Assembly: GCF_013389665.1 (NCBI RefSeq)
Contig: NZ_CP058316.1
Span: 3,286,001-3,350,000, forward strand
Length of the DNA: 64,000 nucleotides
Direction: 5' to 3'
Source of the DNA: Microbacterium oleivorans
GTDB taxonomy: Bacteria > Actinomycetota > Actinomycetes > Actinomycetales > Microbacteriaceae
Part shown: one piece after another, positions 9,278 to 18,797 of the stretch
How the letters are laid out: each line of letters begins with the position of its first letter
Position numbering within the stretch: the stretch's first letter is position 1
Notes under the pieces: model-generated
Databases searched by the model: none
What the model was told of the DNA's origin: nothing
Seen by the model: the letters and a program-made list of their open reading frames with translations, nothing else
Program-made: the position numbers and the translations under genes

Positions 9278-9904
9278 TCAGTACAGCACCCGGTTGCCCG
9301 AGGCGACCGATCGGTCGATCGCCTCACCCACCTCGGCATCGAGTCCGGACATGCTCGCCCAGATCGCCCCCGAGGTCGGCACCTCAGCGGCGAGGTCCTG
9401 CATGTCGGCGTCCCAGATTCCGCCGCGCAGCAGCGCCCGGCCGCAGTGCAGGTACACCTCCTCGGTGCGAACCACGATCGCCAGCTCCGGCACCGAATGG
9501 TCCTGCTCGAGCATCGCGAGCAGGTCCGGGTCATCGGTGATGAAGGCGCTGCCGTTGATGCGCAGCGTCTCGCTCATGCCCGGGACGAAGCACAACAGGC
9601 CCACGTGCGGGTTCTCGAGCATGTTGCGGAACGAGTCGACGAGGCGATTGCCGAGTCGATCGGGGATGACGAGGGTGCGGCGATCGAGTGCGCGGACGAA
9701 GCCGGGGTAGTCGCCGCGCGGTGAGCAGTCGCAGGCACCCTCGGCGTCGGAGGTCGACAGGCACAGGAACGGGGAGTGCGCGAGGAACCGCAGGCAGTTG
9801 TCGTCGAGATGGTCGAGGATCTTGTCGACGGCCGCCTGGCTCGGCTCGCCCAGTTTGGCGCGGATACCGTCGAGATCGACGCGTGCGAAGTCCGTCGAGA
9901 GCAT
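9278..9904 (-). CDS. PPOX-type FMN flavoprotein (pyridoxamine-phosphate-oxidase-like)
   Basis: A 208-aa flavin-binding split-barrel protein. The pattern HSPFLCLSTSDAEG, CSPRGDYPGF and NRLVDSFRNMLENPHVGLLCFVPG is typical of the mycobacterial-type PPOX subgroup (MSMEG_1061-like), often of unknown reaction, with reduction of a small molecule likely. The stop codon is immediately followed by the start of the ferredoxin reductase gene, with no bases between. That arrangement suggests a two-protein redox pair. The gene is preceded by a 128-bp gap behind pucR. Confidence 0.82.
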   Translation of the reverse strand: MLSTDFARVDLDGIRAKLGEPSQAAVDKILDHLDDNCLRFLAHSPFLCLSTSDAEGACDCSPRGDYPGFVRALDRRTLVIPDRLGNRLVDSFRNMLENPHVGLLCFVPGMSETLRINGSAFITDDPDLLAMLEQDHSVPELAIVVRTEEVYLHCGRALLRGGIWDADMQDLAAEVPTSGAIWASMSGLDAEVGEAIDRSVASGNRVLY

Positions 9905-10000
9905 CCTTCGACGATAGGCGAAGCGCGCTCAGGCGCAACGTGCCCCGAACACAGGGTTTCGGGCAGAGATGTGCCGGCGGCACAACCGCCCCGCGGGCCT

Positions 10001-10020
10001 GATCCGTCGTCGGTCGGATC
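10001..10020 (-). terminator. Possible terminator behind pucR-type gene
   Basis: GATCCG (10001-10006) and CGGATC (10015-10020) pair across an 8-nt loop just after the regulator's stop codon. The stem is short and there is no U-run, so this is tentative. Confidence 0.35.
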
Positions 10021-10032
10021 GCGGGAGTCGTG

Positions 10033-11514
10033 TCAGCGGCTCGCGCCGAGAAGGCGCACGCGGCACGCCAGTTCGACCGCGAACCGGATGTCGGGATCCT
10101 CGAGGTCGAGCTGCAGCACCTCGCGGATGCGCTTGAGGCGGTATCCGACGGCGTTCGGGTGCAGGTTCAGCTCGCGCCCCGCGCTCGCGAGCGAGTTCCG
10201 GTGTGCGAGGTAGGCCAGGAGCGTCCGCGCCGAGGTGGCCGCCCGTTCGGGGCCGAGCGCGTCGAGAGGGGTGAGGACGTCGTTGAGCAGGCTCCGACTG
10301 ATCGGCGAGGCGTAGAAGTCCAGCAGCACGCGCCGCAGTCCCGTGACGTCGGTGAGCTCGACGCCGCCCGGCCTGCCCGCGGCGACCGCGGAGTCGGCGG
10401 CGATCCGCGCCTCCGCGGCGGACTGGCGCAGTCCGATCGCGCCGAGCTGCGGCGTGCCGAGACCGAGCGTGTAGGCCCAGCCGGCACCGGCGAGTCGCCG
10501 CGCCTGGCGCTGCAGTCGCTCGCCGACCTCGCGCAGGCGGCGCTGATGATCGCCCGCGCCGTGATCCTCCGTGCTGACCAGCAGCATGTCCTCCTGGATG
10601 AAGGCGACGTGCCACATCTCCGCCCGGCCCTCCACGAGCTGGAGCGCGAACAGTTCGAGCGCCGGTCCGACCCCGCGCGGCGGCCGGGCGTCGGGGTCGC
10701 CGATGGCGGTGGGCTTGAGCCAGCCGACGACGTGCGAGAGCGGTAGCGGGAAGCCCAGCCGTGCTGCCTGTCCGACGAAGGCTTCCACCCGCGAGGACTC
10801 GGCCAGCACGAGCTCCACCAGGAGGTCCGCGCGCGACTGGGTCGGCGCGTACCGTTCGCGCATCTGCCGTTGCGATGCGCGCGACAGGAGCGAGGCGACG
10901 ACCGGGCGCGCGACGTCGGCCGCGGCATCCGGGCGATCGGAGACCAGCCGGCCGATCGGCACCTCGCCGACGCAGACGGCGTCGTTGTCGCTCCAGAGCG
11001 CGGTGGGGTCGTCCTCCAGGGTGAGGCGGATCCCGAGCGCCCGTCCGGCTGCCGTGAGGATGTCGTCGACCGAACCGTCGGGGGAGGCTGCCGCGGCGGT
11101 GGCCTGCTCGATCGCGTATGCGGCACGCATCATCGCCTCGGAGGCTCCGGCCGACAGGAGCCGGTCGATCGCCACGGTGAGGTCGGAAGGCTTCGCCAGT
11201 GGGGCGGCGAGCACCGGGACGCGACCGCGTTCGGCGAGGGCGACCGCGGTCTCGGCCAAGGCGAGATCGGTCGTGAAGACGAGGCCGGCGAGGCCTCGGG
11301 CGCTCGCCTGGCGGAGAGCCACATCGAGCCGGTACGGGGCCGGATTCTCGGTCGCGGGGATGATGGCGAGCGTGCCCGCCGCGAGGGCGTCGAGGGTGTC
11401 GAGCGTCGCGATGTCGACCGATGCGATGTCTTCGCCGGTGGCGGGACCGGCGGCGAGGTCGAGTCCCAGACGCTCCCGCTCGGCGAGGAGGTCACGGATG
11501 GAGAACTGTGCCAT
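10033..11514 (-). CDS. PucR-family transcriptional regulator
   Basis: Regulator of 493 aa. The N-terminal half (about 1-125) is a PucR domain (SIRDLLAERERLGLDLAAG ... VPVLAAP), the kind tied to purine and related nitrogen-ring catabolism. The C-terminal 70 residues form the PucR helix-turn-helix (LAYLAHRNSLASAGRELNLH, then NAVGYRLKRI). I chose the ATG at 11514 because MAQFSIRDLLAER begins the conserved domain; 13 upstream codons in frame look like leader. It is transcribed away from the DUF917 gene across a 73-bp gap and probably regulates that operon. Confidence 0.87.
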   Translation of the reverse strand: MAQFSIRDLLAERERLGLDLAAGPATGEDIASVDIATLDTLDALAAGTLAIIPATENPAPYRLDVALRQASARGLAGLVFTTDLALAETAVALAERGRVPVLAAPLAKPSDLTVAIDRLLSAGASEAMMRAAYAIEQATAAAASPDGSVDDILTAAGRALGIRLTLEDDPTALWSDNDAVCVGEVPIGRLVSDRPDAAADVARPVVASLLSRASQRQMRERYAPTQSRADLLVELVLAESSRVEAFVGQAARLGFPLPLSHVVGWLKPTAIGDPDARPPRGVGPALELFALQLVEGRAEMWHVAFIQEDMLLVSTEDHGAGDHQRRLREVGERLQRQARRLAGAGWAYTLGLGTPQLGAIGLRQSAAEARIAADSAVAAGRPGGVELTDVTGLRRVLLDFYASPISRSLLNDVLTPLDALGPERAATSARTLLAYLAHRNSLASAGRELNLHPNAVGYRLKRIREVLQLDLEDPDIRFAVELACRVRLLGASR

Positions 11515-11516
11515 GA

Positions 11517-11528
11517 GCACAAGTGTGC
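11517..11528. promoter_or_regulatory. Candidate PucR operator (palindrome)
   Basis: GCACA-AG-TGTGC is an inverted repeat with perfect 5-bp arms, placed 2 bp upstream of the regulator's start codon and about 25 bp before the -35 box of the divergent operon. A further GCACA half-site occurs near 11549. Position supports an operator; binding is inferred. Confidence 0.4.
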
Positions 11529-11552
11529 CTGATTCTCTGGCTGCTCGGCACA

Positions 11553-11587
11553 TTGTCGCATCACGGAACCCTGCCTACTGTCGGAGC
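11553..11587 (+). promoter_or_regulatory. Promoter of the DUF917 operon, apparently leaderless
   Basis: TTGTCG (11553-11558) and TACTGT (11576-11581) are spaced by 17 bp. Six bases separate the -10 box from the ATG at 11588, so transcription would begin at or next to the start codon. No Shine-Dalgarno sequence is visible. Confidence 0.6.
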
Positions 11588-12694
11588 ATGGTCCACGCCT
11601 CTCCCGATGCCCCGACACGCGAACGGCTCACATCCGTCAGTGCCGCCGACATCGCCCCGCTCGCCGCCGGCTGCGCCGTCTTCGGAACCGGAGGGGGCGG
11701 CGCCGTCTACACCTCGCAGCTCTCGACCGAGCAGGCGCTGGAAGCTGCCGGACCGGTGAGCCTCGTCACGGTCGACGAGCTCGACGCCGACGATGCCGTG
11801 ATCATGATGTCGGGGATCGGCGCTCCCACGGTCGGCATCGAGATGCTCTCGTCGACGAGTCAGATCGATGCGCTGCTCGCCGGCGCCGAGGCCGCCGCGG
11901 GACGTCCGATCACCACGCTCATGGCGGCGGAGATCGGTGGGAGCAACGGCGTCAGCCCCGTCGGCTGGGCCGCGCGCCTCGGGCTGAAGCTCCTGGATGC
12001 GGACGGCATGGGCCGCGCGTTCCCCGAGGCGACGATGATCGCGATGAACGTCGCAGGAGTGCCCTGCGACTTCGCGGTCATGGCCGATGTCGTCGGCAAC
12101 GTCGTCACGATGCGCACCGTCGACCTCGCCTGGCTCGAGCGCCACGCGCGCGCCGTCACCGTCGCCAGCGGCGGACTGTGCCTGGGTGCGCACTATCCGC
12201 TCACCGCGGCGACCGCCAAGGGCGCGGTGATCGAGGGCACCGTCAGCGCGGCCATCCGCGTCGGCCGCGCCCTGCTGTCGTCGCCGGACCCCGTTCGTGC
12301 GGTCGCCGAGGAGCTCGCCGCCGCCGTCCTGGTCTCGGGCAAGGTCATCGACGTCGCCCGTCGCACCGAGGGCGGCTTCGTGCGCGGCTCGGTCACGATC
12401 GCCGGTGTCGGCGCCGACCGAGGACGGCTGCAGCGCATCGAGCTGCAGAACGAGAATCTGATCGTCCTCGAGGACGGTGAAGTCCTCGCCACCGTCCCCG
12501 ACCTCGTCACGATCGTGGATTCCGAGACCGGGCACGCGATCTCGACCGAGATGCTGCGGTTCGGCCAGCGCGTGTCGGTGCTCGCGTGGGCGTGCGATCC
12601 GCTGTGGCGAACCGAACGAGGGCTCGAGCTCGCCGGTCCCGGCGCCTTCGGATACGACCTTCCCTACGTTCCGTTCGAGGGAGCACAGCGATGA
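11588..12694 (+). CDS. DUF917 family protein (S-methylthiohydantoin desulfurase-like)
   Basis: A 368-aa protein of the DUF917 family, which Pfam relates to S-methylthiohydantoin desulfurase domains and which usually sits beside hydantoinase/oxoprolinase genes. The glycine-rich opening CAVFGTGGGGAVY, the IMMSGIGAPTVG segment and the AAEIGGSNGVSP motif are visible. Its biochemical role is not settled. The start is fixed by the leaderless promoter; the frame is open far upstream antisense to pucR, but that part is not coding. The stop overlaps the next gene (ATGA), so the two products are made together, probably as partners. Confidence 0.8.
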   Translation: MVHASPDAPTRERLTSVSAADIAPLAAGCAVFGTGGGGAVYTSQLSTEQALEAAGPVSLVTVDELDADDAVIMMSGIGAPTVGIEMLSSTSQIDALLAGAEAAAGRPITTLMAAEIGGSNGVSPVGWAARLGLKLLDADGMGRAFPEATMIAMNVAGVPCDFAVMADVVGNVVTMRTVDLAWLERHARAVTVASGGLCLGAHYPLTAATAKGAVIEGTVSAAIRVGRALLSSPDPVRAVAEELAAAVLVSGKVIDVARRTEGGFVRGSVTIAGVGADRGRLQRIELQNENLIVLEDGEVLATVPDLVTIVDSETGHAISTEMLRFGQRVSVLAWACDPLWRTERGLELAGPGAFGYDLPYVPFEGAQR

Positions 12695-14271
12695 ACGAAC
12701 CACGCCCCCTGTCCATCGGGGTCGACGTGGGCGGCACCAACACCGACGCCGTCGTGCTCGACGAGCTCGGTGCCGTGCTCGCCTCGACCAAGCAGCCGAC
12801 CACCCCGGACGTCACCGGCGGAATCCGAGCGAGCATCGCCGAGGTGCTCGCCCAGATCGGCGAGCGCCGTCACCGCGTCTCGCGCGTCATGCTCGGCACG
12901 ACCCACGCGACGAACGCCATCGTCAGCCGCCGCGAGCTCGGGCGGGTGGCGATGGTGCGTCTCGGCGCCCCAGCCGCGACCGAGTATCCGCCGCTGAGCG
13001 GCTGGCCCGCCGATCTCACCGCCACAGCGCTCGCGGGGACGTCGATGCTGGGCGGCGGCCACATGGTCGACGGCACGCCCATCGCGCCGCTCGATCGCGA
13101 CGGCATCCTGCGGTTCCTCGACGGACTCGATCGCTTCGACGCGGTGGCCGTCGCGGGCATCTTCAGCCCCTCTTTCCCCGAGCAGGAGCTCGAGGTCGCC
13201 GCGCTGATCCGGTCCCACTTCGGTCCCGACGCGCAGGTGTTCCTGAGTCAGGACATCGGCCCCATCGGGCTCCTCGAGCGCGAGAACGCCACCGCGCTGA
13301 ACGCGGCGCTGTACGGCGTCGCGCGCTCCGTGACGCGCGCGCTGCTGACGGTCGTCGAGGAGGAGGGGCTCGACGCGACCACGTACTTCGCGCAGAACGA
13401 CGGCACGCTGATGTCGCTCGACTACGCCGCGCAGTATCCCGTCCTCACCATCGGGTCGGGGCCGGCGAACTCGATCCGCGGCGCCGCATACCTCTCGGGG
13501 GTCGACGACGCCATCGTCGTCGACGTCGGTGGAACCACCTCCGACCTGGGGGTGCTGGTGAACGGGTTCCCGCGCGAGTCGACGCTGCCGCGCGAGATCG
13601 GCGGCGTCCGCACGAACTTCCGGATGCCCGACATCCTCAGTCTCGCCGTCGGCGGCGGCACCGTCGTGGACCCGGCGACCGGTCGGCTCGGCCCGGAATC
13701 GGTCGGCTACCGCATCGAGAGCGACGCGCTGCTGTTCGGCGGGTCGATCGCGACGCTCACGGATGCGGCGATCCTCGCCGGCGCATCGCTGGGGGGACGA
13801 TCGCTGCCGAACCTGACCGGCGGCACCCGGTCCGCTCTGCGCTCCGCGCTGGGCCGAGCCCACGAGCGCCTCGAGGAGGCGGTGGAGCGCCTCTCGCTCG
13901 GACGCCTCGATCTGCCGCTCGTCGTCGTCGGCGGGGGAGCGTTCCTCGTCCCCGACGACCTCCCCGGCGCGGGCACCGTCGTCCGCCCGCACCACGGCGA
14001 CGTCGCCAACGCGGTGGGGGCGGCCATCTCGCTCGCGGGCGGCCGCGCCGACCAGATGAGCGACGTCGAGGACCGTGAGGCGGCGATCGAGGCGGCCTCC
14101 ACGGCAGCGATCGCGAAGGCCATCCAGGCCGGGGCCGATCCGCTGCAGGTCGCCGTCGTCGACGTCCTCGAAACCCCCGTGTCCTACACGACGCGTCCCA
14201 CCGTCAAGGTCTCGGTCAAAGCCGCCGGCCCGCTCGCGCACCTCGGTGCCTTCGCCCCCGCCGCGACCTGA
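12691..14271 (+). CDS. Hydantoinase/oxoprolinase family protein (HyuA-like)
   Basis: A 526-aa member of the ATP-dependent hydantoinase/5-oxoprolinase A-type family, with an actin/sugar-kinase-like fold. Phosphate-binding loops are visible at GVDVGGTNTDAV (10-21) and VVDVGGTTSDLGV (about 275). The conserved MLGTTHATNA and GSGPANSIRGA stretches are intact. Such enzymes open cyclic imides or lactams, spending ATP. The usual partner B subunit (HyuB) is absent here; DUF917 takes the neighbouring place. It is followed after 39 bp by a peptide-type transporter, which suggests that the ring substrate or its precursor is imported. Confidence 0.85.
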   Translation: MNEPRPLSIGVDVGGTNTDAVVLDELGAVLASTKQPTTPDVTGGIRASIAEVLAQIGERRHRVSRVMLGTTHATNAIVSRRELGRVAMVRLGAPAATEYPPLSGWPADLTATALAGTSMLGGGHMVDGTPIAPLDRDGILRFLDGLDRFDAVAVAGIFSPSFPEQELEVAALIRSHFGPDAQVFLSQDIGPIGLLERENATALNAALYGVARSVTRALLTVVEEEGLDATTYFAQNDGTLMSLDYAAQYPVLTIGSGPANSIRGAAYLSGVDDAIVVDVGGTTSDLGVLVNGFPRESTLPREIGGVRTNFRMPDILSLAVGGGTVVDPATGRLGPESVGYRIESDALLFGGSIATLTDAAILAGASLGGRSLPNLTGGTRSALRSALGRAHERLEEAVERLSLGRLDLPLVVVGGGAFLVPDDLPGAGTVVRPHHGDVANAVGAAISLAGGRADQMSDVEDREAAIEAASTAAIAKAIQAGADPLQVAVVDVLETPVSYTTRPTVKVSVKAAGPLAHLGAFAPAAT

Positions 14272-14310
14272 CAGCTCCACCCCCTTGCACCAGCAACCCG
14301 AGGAGTAATC

Positions 14311-15897
14311 ATGCACCGACGCACCACCCTGCCGGCGGTCCTCGCCGGCGGCGCAATTCTCGCCCTCACGCTCGCCGGCTGCGCCGGCGGCGGGCAGGGC
14401 GGCGGCGACGAGCCCGTGTCCGGCGGCGTCTTCCGCCACGCCGTCTATCCCGAGGTCGGCAGCATCGAGCCGATGACCGCCAACCAGCCCCAGGAGCTCC
14501 AGATCCTGACCTACGCGTACGAGGGGCTCATCTACACCGACGGCGAAGGCGAGGAGTACCCCTGGCTCGCGGAGTCGTGGGAGATCGGCGAGGACGGCAG
14601 ATCCGTCTCGTTCCAGCTCAAGGACGGCATCACGTTCCACGACGGCACGCCCTTCGACGGCGCCGTCGCCGCCGCGAACATCAACTATCACGCCGACCCG
14701 GCTAACGCGACCGTCCTCGCGGACGTGCTGCCGGCCGGGCTCGTTGCGACCGGTGACGGGCTGACGCTGGAAGTCACCGCCGACGCATCCGACCCGTTCC
14801 TCGCGAACATCGTCGGCGACATCTTCATGGTGGCGCAGGCGGGTCTCGACGATCCCGCCAGTCTGGAAGCGGCATCGAACGGCACCGGTCTCTACGAGCT
14901 CACGGACGTCGCGGCGGACAAGTACACCTTCGTCACGCGCGACGACTACACCTGGGGGCCGGACGGGCTCACCTCCGAGACCGAAGGACTTCCCGACGGC
15001 CTCGAGGTGTCGGTCGTGACGGACGAGTCCACGCGCGCCAACCTCCTGCTCTCGGACGGCGTGAACGCGGCGCAGGTCGAGGGGCCGGATGTCGAGCGCA
15101 TCGAGGCCGCGGGGTACGCGTACGCCGGACGCATCAACCCCATCGGCCAGATGCTCTTCAACGAACGTCCCGACCGGCCCACATCCGACCCGCTCGTGCG
15201 CGAGGCGCTCGTCCTCGGCTTCAACCACGAGGAGGCGACCGAGGTCGTCACGGGGGGCCGCCCTTACGAGCTGACGTCGTGGATCACCGATGCCCCGTTC
15301 ACCTGCTTCAACGATCAGCCCGTCTGGGAGCGGCCCGCATCCGACCCCGAGCGCGCCGCCGAGCTGCTCGACGAGGCCGGTTGGACCGCGGGCGCCGACG
15401 GCTCCCGCTCCAAGGACGGCGTGCCCCTGAGCATCAACTTCATCTACGACGCGGCATCGGGCGGGCACGCCTCTGCCGGCGAGCTCGTCGCCGAGGACTG
15501 GGACCAGCTCGGCATCACCACGAACCTGATCGCGATGGACGGCGCGGCGTGGTCGGAGTACCTCTACGAGACGTTCGACTACGACACCGGTTGGATCCAG
15601 ATCGGCGTCGGCAGCCCCGTCACGCAGGACCTGTTCTACGGCGGCGCATTCCCCGAGGACGGCGGCCTGAACTTCATGGGCGTGAACGACCCGGAATACG
15701 TCGCCTACGCCGACCAGGCGCGGGCCGCGGCCACGCCCGAGAAGGCGTGCGAGTCCTGGGAGCAGGCGGAGAAGGTCGTCGTCGAGAGCTTCCACACCTT
15801 CCTGATGGCCGGCACCGAGGCGCCGACGTTCATGAACGGCGCGACGTTCGAGATCACCGACTACATCCAGCCCGTCACGATCCGCATGACCGAGTGA
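14311..15897 (+). CDS. Peptide/opine-type ABC transporter substrate-binding lipoprotein
   Basis: Extracytoplasmic binding protein of 528 aa (SBP_bac_5 family) anchored as a lipoprotein. The signal peptide ends at lipobox LAGC with acylated Cys24, followed by a glycine-rich linker. The family pattern YEGLIYTDGEGEEYPWLAESWE and the KDGITFHDGTPFDG segment are clear. It should capture the compound handled by the DUF917/HyuA pair and deliver it to the following permeases. AGGAG ribosome binding site lies just before the ATG. Confidence 0.92.
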   Translation: MHRRTTLPAVLAGGAILALTLAGCAGGGQGGGDEPVSGGVFRHAVYPEVGSIEPMTANQPQELQILTYAYEGLIYTDGEGEEYPWLAESWEIGEDGRSVSFQLKDGITFHDGTPFDGAVAAANINYHADPANATVLADVLPAGLVATGDGLTLEVTADASDPFLANIVGDIFMVAQAGLDDPASLEAASNGTGLYELTDVAADKYTFVTRDDYTWGPDGLTSETEGLPDGLEVSVVTDESTRANLLLSDGVNAAQVEGPDVERIEAAGYAYAGRINPIGQMLFNERPDRPTSDPLVREALVLGFNHEEATEVVTGGRPYELTSWITDAPFTCFNDQPVWERPASDPERAAELLDEAGWTAGADGSRSKDGVPLSINFIYDAASGGHASAGELVAEDWDQLGITTNLIAMDGAAWSEYLYETFDYDTGWIQIGVGSPVTQDLFYGGAFPEDGGLNFMGVNDPEYVAYADQARAAATPEKACESWEQAEKVVVESFHTFLMAGTEAPTFMNGATFEITDYIQPVTIRMTE

Positions 15898-15907
15898 GGA
15901 AGCGGCG

Positions 15908-16918
15908 ATGACCACGACAGACCACCGGCCGGACGCGCCGGCCGCGGAGCGCACCGGGCCGAGGCCTCGGCTCTCACCGCGCAGCGACTTCGCGCTCCGG
16001 CGGATCGGTCGGCTCGTCACGAGTCTGGCTGTCGTGGTCCTCGCCGCGTTCTTCCTCGTCCACCTGGTGCCGGGCGACCCGGTGCGCGCAGCGCTCGGGC
16101 CGACCGCGCCGGCAGCGCTGGTCGAGCGCACCCGGGAGGCGCTGGGTCTCGATCTGCCGATCCTCCAACAGCTCGGCAACCATCTCGCGGGCCTCCTCCG
16201 CGGCGACCTGGGCACCTCAATCCAGACGGGCCTCTCGGTCGGCGACACGATCGCCGCTCGGTTCCCGACCACGCTGACCCTGGCCGCGCTCGGCTTCGCG
16301 TTGGCCGTGATCGCTGCGCTGCCGATCGGGATGGGAGCCGCGCTCCTCGCCCGCTCCGGGCGCGGGCGCACCGCGAACAGCGGCGTCGCCGCGGTCCTGG
16401 GCATCCTCATCGCCGTCCCCGACTTCGTCCTCTCCGTCGGGCTCATCGCGGTTTTCAGCATGGCGCTCGGCCTGCTGCCGCCGGCGGGGTGGGGCGATCC
16501 CGCCGACGCCGTGCTGCCGGTGCTCGCGCTGGCCCTGGGCCCCCTGGCCTACCTCGCCCGGATCGTGCAGGTCGAGATGATCAAGGTGCTCGATTCCACC
16601 TACATGGCCACGGCTCGCGCCAAGCGCCTGCCCCAGCGCGTGGTCCTGCTCCGCCACGCCCTGCCGAACATCGTGACCTCGACGTTGACCGTCGGCGGCC
16701 TGCTGCTGTCCGGCCTCGTGGCCGGCACCGTGATCATCGAGACCGTCTTCGCGATCCCCGGCGCCGGGAACACCCTCATCTCCGCCGTCGGCACGAAGGA
16801 CTATCCCATGATCCAGGGCATGGTGCTCGTGTACGCGGGACTCGTCCTCGCCGTCAACCTCGTCGTCGACCTCATCCTCATCACCATCGATCCGCGTACC
16901 ACGATCGCAGAAGGGTGA
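15908..16918 (+). CDS. ABC transporter permease (DppB-like)
   Basis: First membrane subunit of the peptide-type importer, 336 aa with about six transmembrane segments. After an N-terminal helix the HLVPGDPVRAALG stretch typical of DppB/OppB follows, then the EAA-like loop (YMATARAKRLPQRVVLLRHALPN). Spacing to the preceding binding-protein gene is 10 bp, and to the next gene again 10 bp, consistent with one operon. Confidence 0.93.
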   Translation: MTTTDHRPDAPAAERTGPRPRLSPRSDFALRRIGRLVTSLAVVVLAAFFLVHLVPGDPVRAALGPTAPAALVERTREALGLDLPILQQLGNHLAGLLRGDLGTSIQTGLSVGDTIAARFPTTLTLAALGFALAVIAALPIGMGAALLARSGRGRTANSGVAAVLGILIAVPDFVLSVGLIAVFSMALGLLPPAGWGDPADAVLPVLALALGPLAYLARIVQVEMIKVLDSTYMATARAKRLPQRVVLLRHALPNIVTSTLTVGGLLLSGLVAGTVIIETVFAIPGAGNTLISAVGTKDYPMIQGMVLVYAGLVLAVNLVVDLILITIDPRTTIAEG

Positions 16919-16928
16919 GAACCCGATC

Positions 16929-18797
16929 ATGACGAACACCGTTCCCGGAAGAATCGACGCGAGCGCCCTCGCCGCACCGCCACGACGCCGACGCCGTTCG
17001 CGATGGGCGAGCACGACGGGCGTCGTCGCGATCGTCGGCGTCGCGGCTCTGCTGGTCATCGCGATCATCGGCCCGGACGTATGGTCGGAGGCGGCCACCG
17101 CGCGCAACATCGCGGATCGGTGGGCGACCGCGGGGCCCGAGCACCTCTTCGGCACCGACGACATCGGGCGGGACATCTTCGCCCGCGTCATGGTCGCCGC
17201 CCGTCTGTCGCTGCTGCTGACCGCGGGGGCCACGGCGATCCTCATCGGCGGCGGGCTGGTCATCGGTCTCACCGCCGCCATCCTCCCGCGCCACCCGCGC
17301 CGCGCACTGATCTGGGTGATGGACATCCTGCTGGCCTTTCCTTGGCTGCTGCTCGTCCTCTTCTTCTCCGTCATCTGGAACGTCTCCGCCGTCGGCGCCA
17401 TGCTCGCGATCGGACTGGCGGGCATCCCGAGCATCACCCGGCTGGTGTACAACATGGCCTCATCGGTGACCGACCAGGACTACGTGCGTGCCGCACGCGT
17501 GATCGGCGTCGGTCCCGTCGGCATCATGGTCAAGCACGTCCTGCCCAACATCGCCAACCCGCTGCTGGTGCAGTCGGCGGCCGCCGCGAGCACGACGCTC
17601 CTCTCGTTCGCGGGGCTGTCGTTCCTCGGTCTCGGTGTGCAGCCACCCGAGTACGACTGGGGTCGTCTGCTCGACGAGGGGCTCGCTCACCTCTACACCA
17701 ACCCGATGGCCGCCATCGGCCCCGGCCTCGCGGTCGTCTTCGCGGCACTGGTGTTCACGATGATCGCCGAGACGATCGGCGAGCAGCCGGGCCAGGGCCT
17801 CCGCGCGCTGGCGGAGGCGACCCGTGCCGCGGCCCTCGGTCGTCGTCCGGCGGCGGCGGTCCCGCCCGTCCACGAGCCCGCCGGCAACCTGGCGGAGGTC
17901 CGGAACCTGCACATCTCGTTCCCGGACGGCGACGGCGGTGTCGTCGAACGCGTGCACGGTGTGAGCCTGAGCGTCCGCCCGGGCGAGATCGTCGGCATCG
18001 TGGGAGAGTCCGGGTCCGGCAAATCGCTCACGGCGATGGCGCTCGCGGGCCTTCTCGAGCGGCCGGCCATGATCGACTCCGACGTGCGCCGCTTCGACGG
18101 CATCGATCTGGACGGCAAGCTCGGCCCCGCCGAGCGGCGGCGGCTGGGCGTCGAGATCGGTGTTGTCTTCCAAGACCCGCTGACGTCGCTGAACCCCGCC
18201 CTGACGATCGGACGTCAGCTCACCGAGGTTCCACGCCACCATCTCGGCATGAGCCGCGCGGCGGCGCGGCGGCGTGCTGTCGATGGTCTCGACGCCGTCG
18301 GCATCCCCGACGCGGACGGCCGCCTGCACGACTATCCGCACCAGTTCTCCGGGGGCATGCGACAGCGCGCGATGATCGGCATGGCGCTCACCGGATCGCC
18401 ACGGCTGATCATCGCCGACGAGCCGACGACAGCGCTCGATGTGACGGTGCAGCGTCAGGTGCTCGCCGTTCTGCGCTCGGCGCAGCGGGCCACGGGAGCC
18501 GGCATCGTGTTCATCTCGCACGACATCGCGCTCGTGTCGGGATTCTGCGACCGCATCGTCGTCATGAAGGACGGGACGATCGTCGAGGAACTGCCCGCAG
18601 CACGGATCCGCGACCATGCGCAGGACCCCTACACGAAGGGTCTCATCGCATGCCTGCCGGACATGAGGACGGATCGCACGCAGCCCCTGCCCGTGATCGG
18701 CGAGCGATATCCGCACGACGGCGACGGCGACGGCGACCGGTCAGAGCCGGAAGAGACGGCCCGGTCCGGGTGGACGCACGTGGAGGTCGGCCGATGA
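16929..18797 (+). CDS. Fused permease (DppC-like) and ATPase (DppD-like) ABC transporter protein
   Basis: One 622-aa chain joins the second membrane subunit and the first ATPase of the importer. Residues about 1-300 are a DppC-type permease ([17 protein letters not shown] loop [19 protein letters not shown]). After a short Ala/Pro linker the ATPase domain begins near 325, with Walker A GESGSGKS near 359, signature FSGGM near 473 and Walker B IIADEP near 493. The C-terminal tail has a GACGGC hexamer repeat (Asp/Gly). Such fusions are known in actinobacteria. The fusion explains why only one separate ATPase gene follows. ATGA overlap with that gene. Confidence 0.93.
   Translation: MTNTVPGRIDASALAAPPRRRRRSRWASTTGVVAIVGVAALLVIAIIGPDVWSEAATARNIADRWATAGPEHLFGTDDIGRDIFARVMVAARLSLLLTAGATAILIGGGLVIGLTAAILPRHPRRALIWVMDILLAFPWLLLVLFFSVIWNVSAVGAMLAIGLAGIPSITRLVYNMASSVTDQDYVRAARVIGVGPVGIMVKHVLPNIANPLLVQSAAAASTTLLSFAGLSFLGLGVQPPEYDWGRLLDEGLAHLYTNPMAAIGPGLAVVFAALVFTMIAETIGEQPGQGLRALAEATRAAALGRRPAAAVPPVHEPAGNLAEVRNLHISFPDGDGGVVERVHGVSLSVRPGEIVGIVGESGSGKSLTAMALAGLLERPAMIDSDVRRFDGIDLDGKLGPAERRRLGVEIGVVFQDPLTSLNPALTIGRQLTEVPRHHLGMSRAAARRRAVDGLDAVGIPDADGRLHDYPHQFSGGMRQRAMIGMALTGSPRLIIADEPTTALDVTVQRQVLAVLRSAQRATGAGIVFISHDIALVSGFCDRIVVMKDGTIVEELPAARIRDHAQDPYTKGLIACLPDMRTDRTQPLPVIGERYPHDGDGDGDRSEPEETARSGWTHVEVGR

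Noticed and set aside
12664..16461. A 1265-codon open frame on the minus strand
   Set aside because: It runs antisense to three well-supported genes (HyuA-like, binding protein, permease); long antisense frames are expected in DNA with G/C-ending codons.
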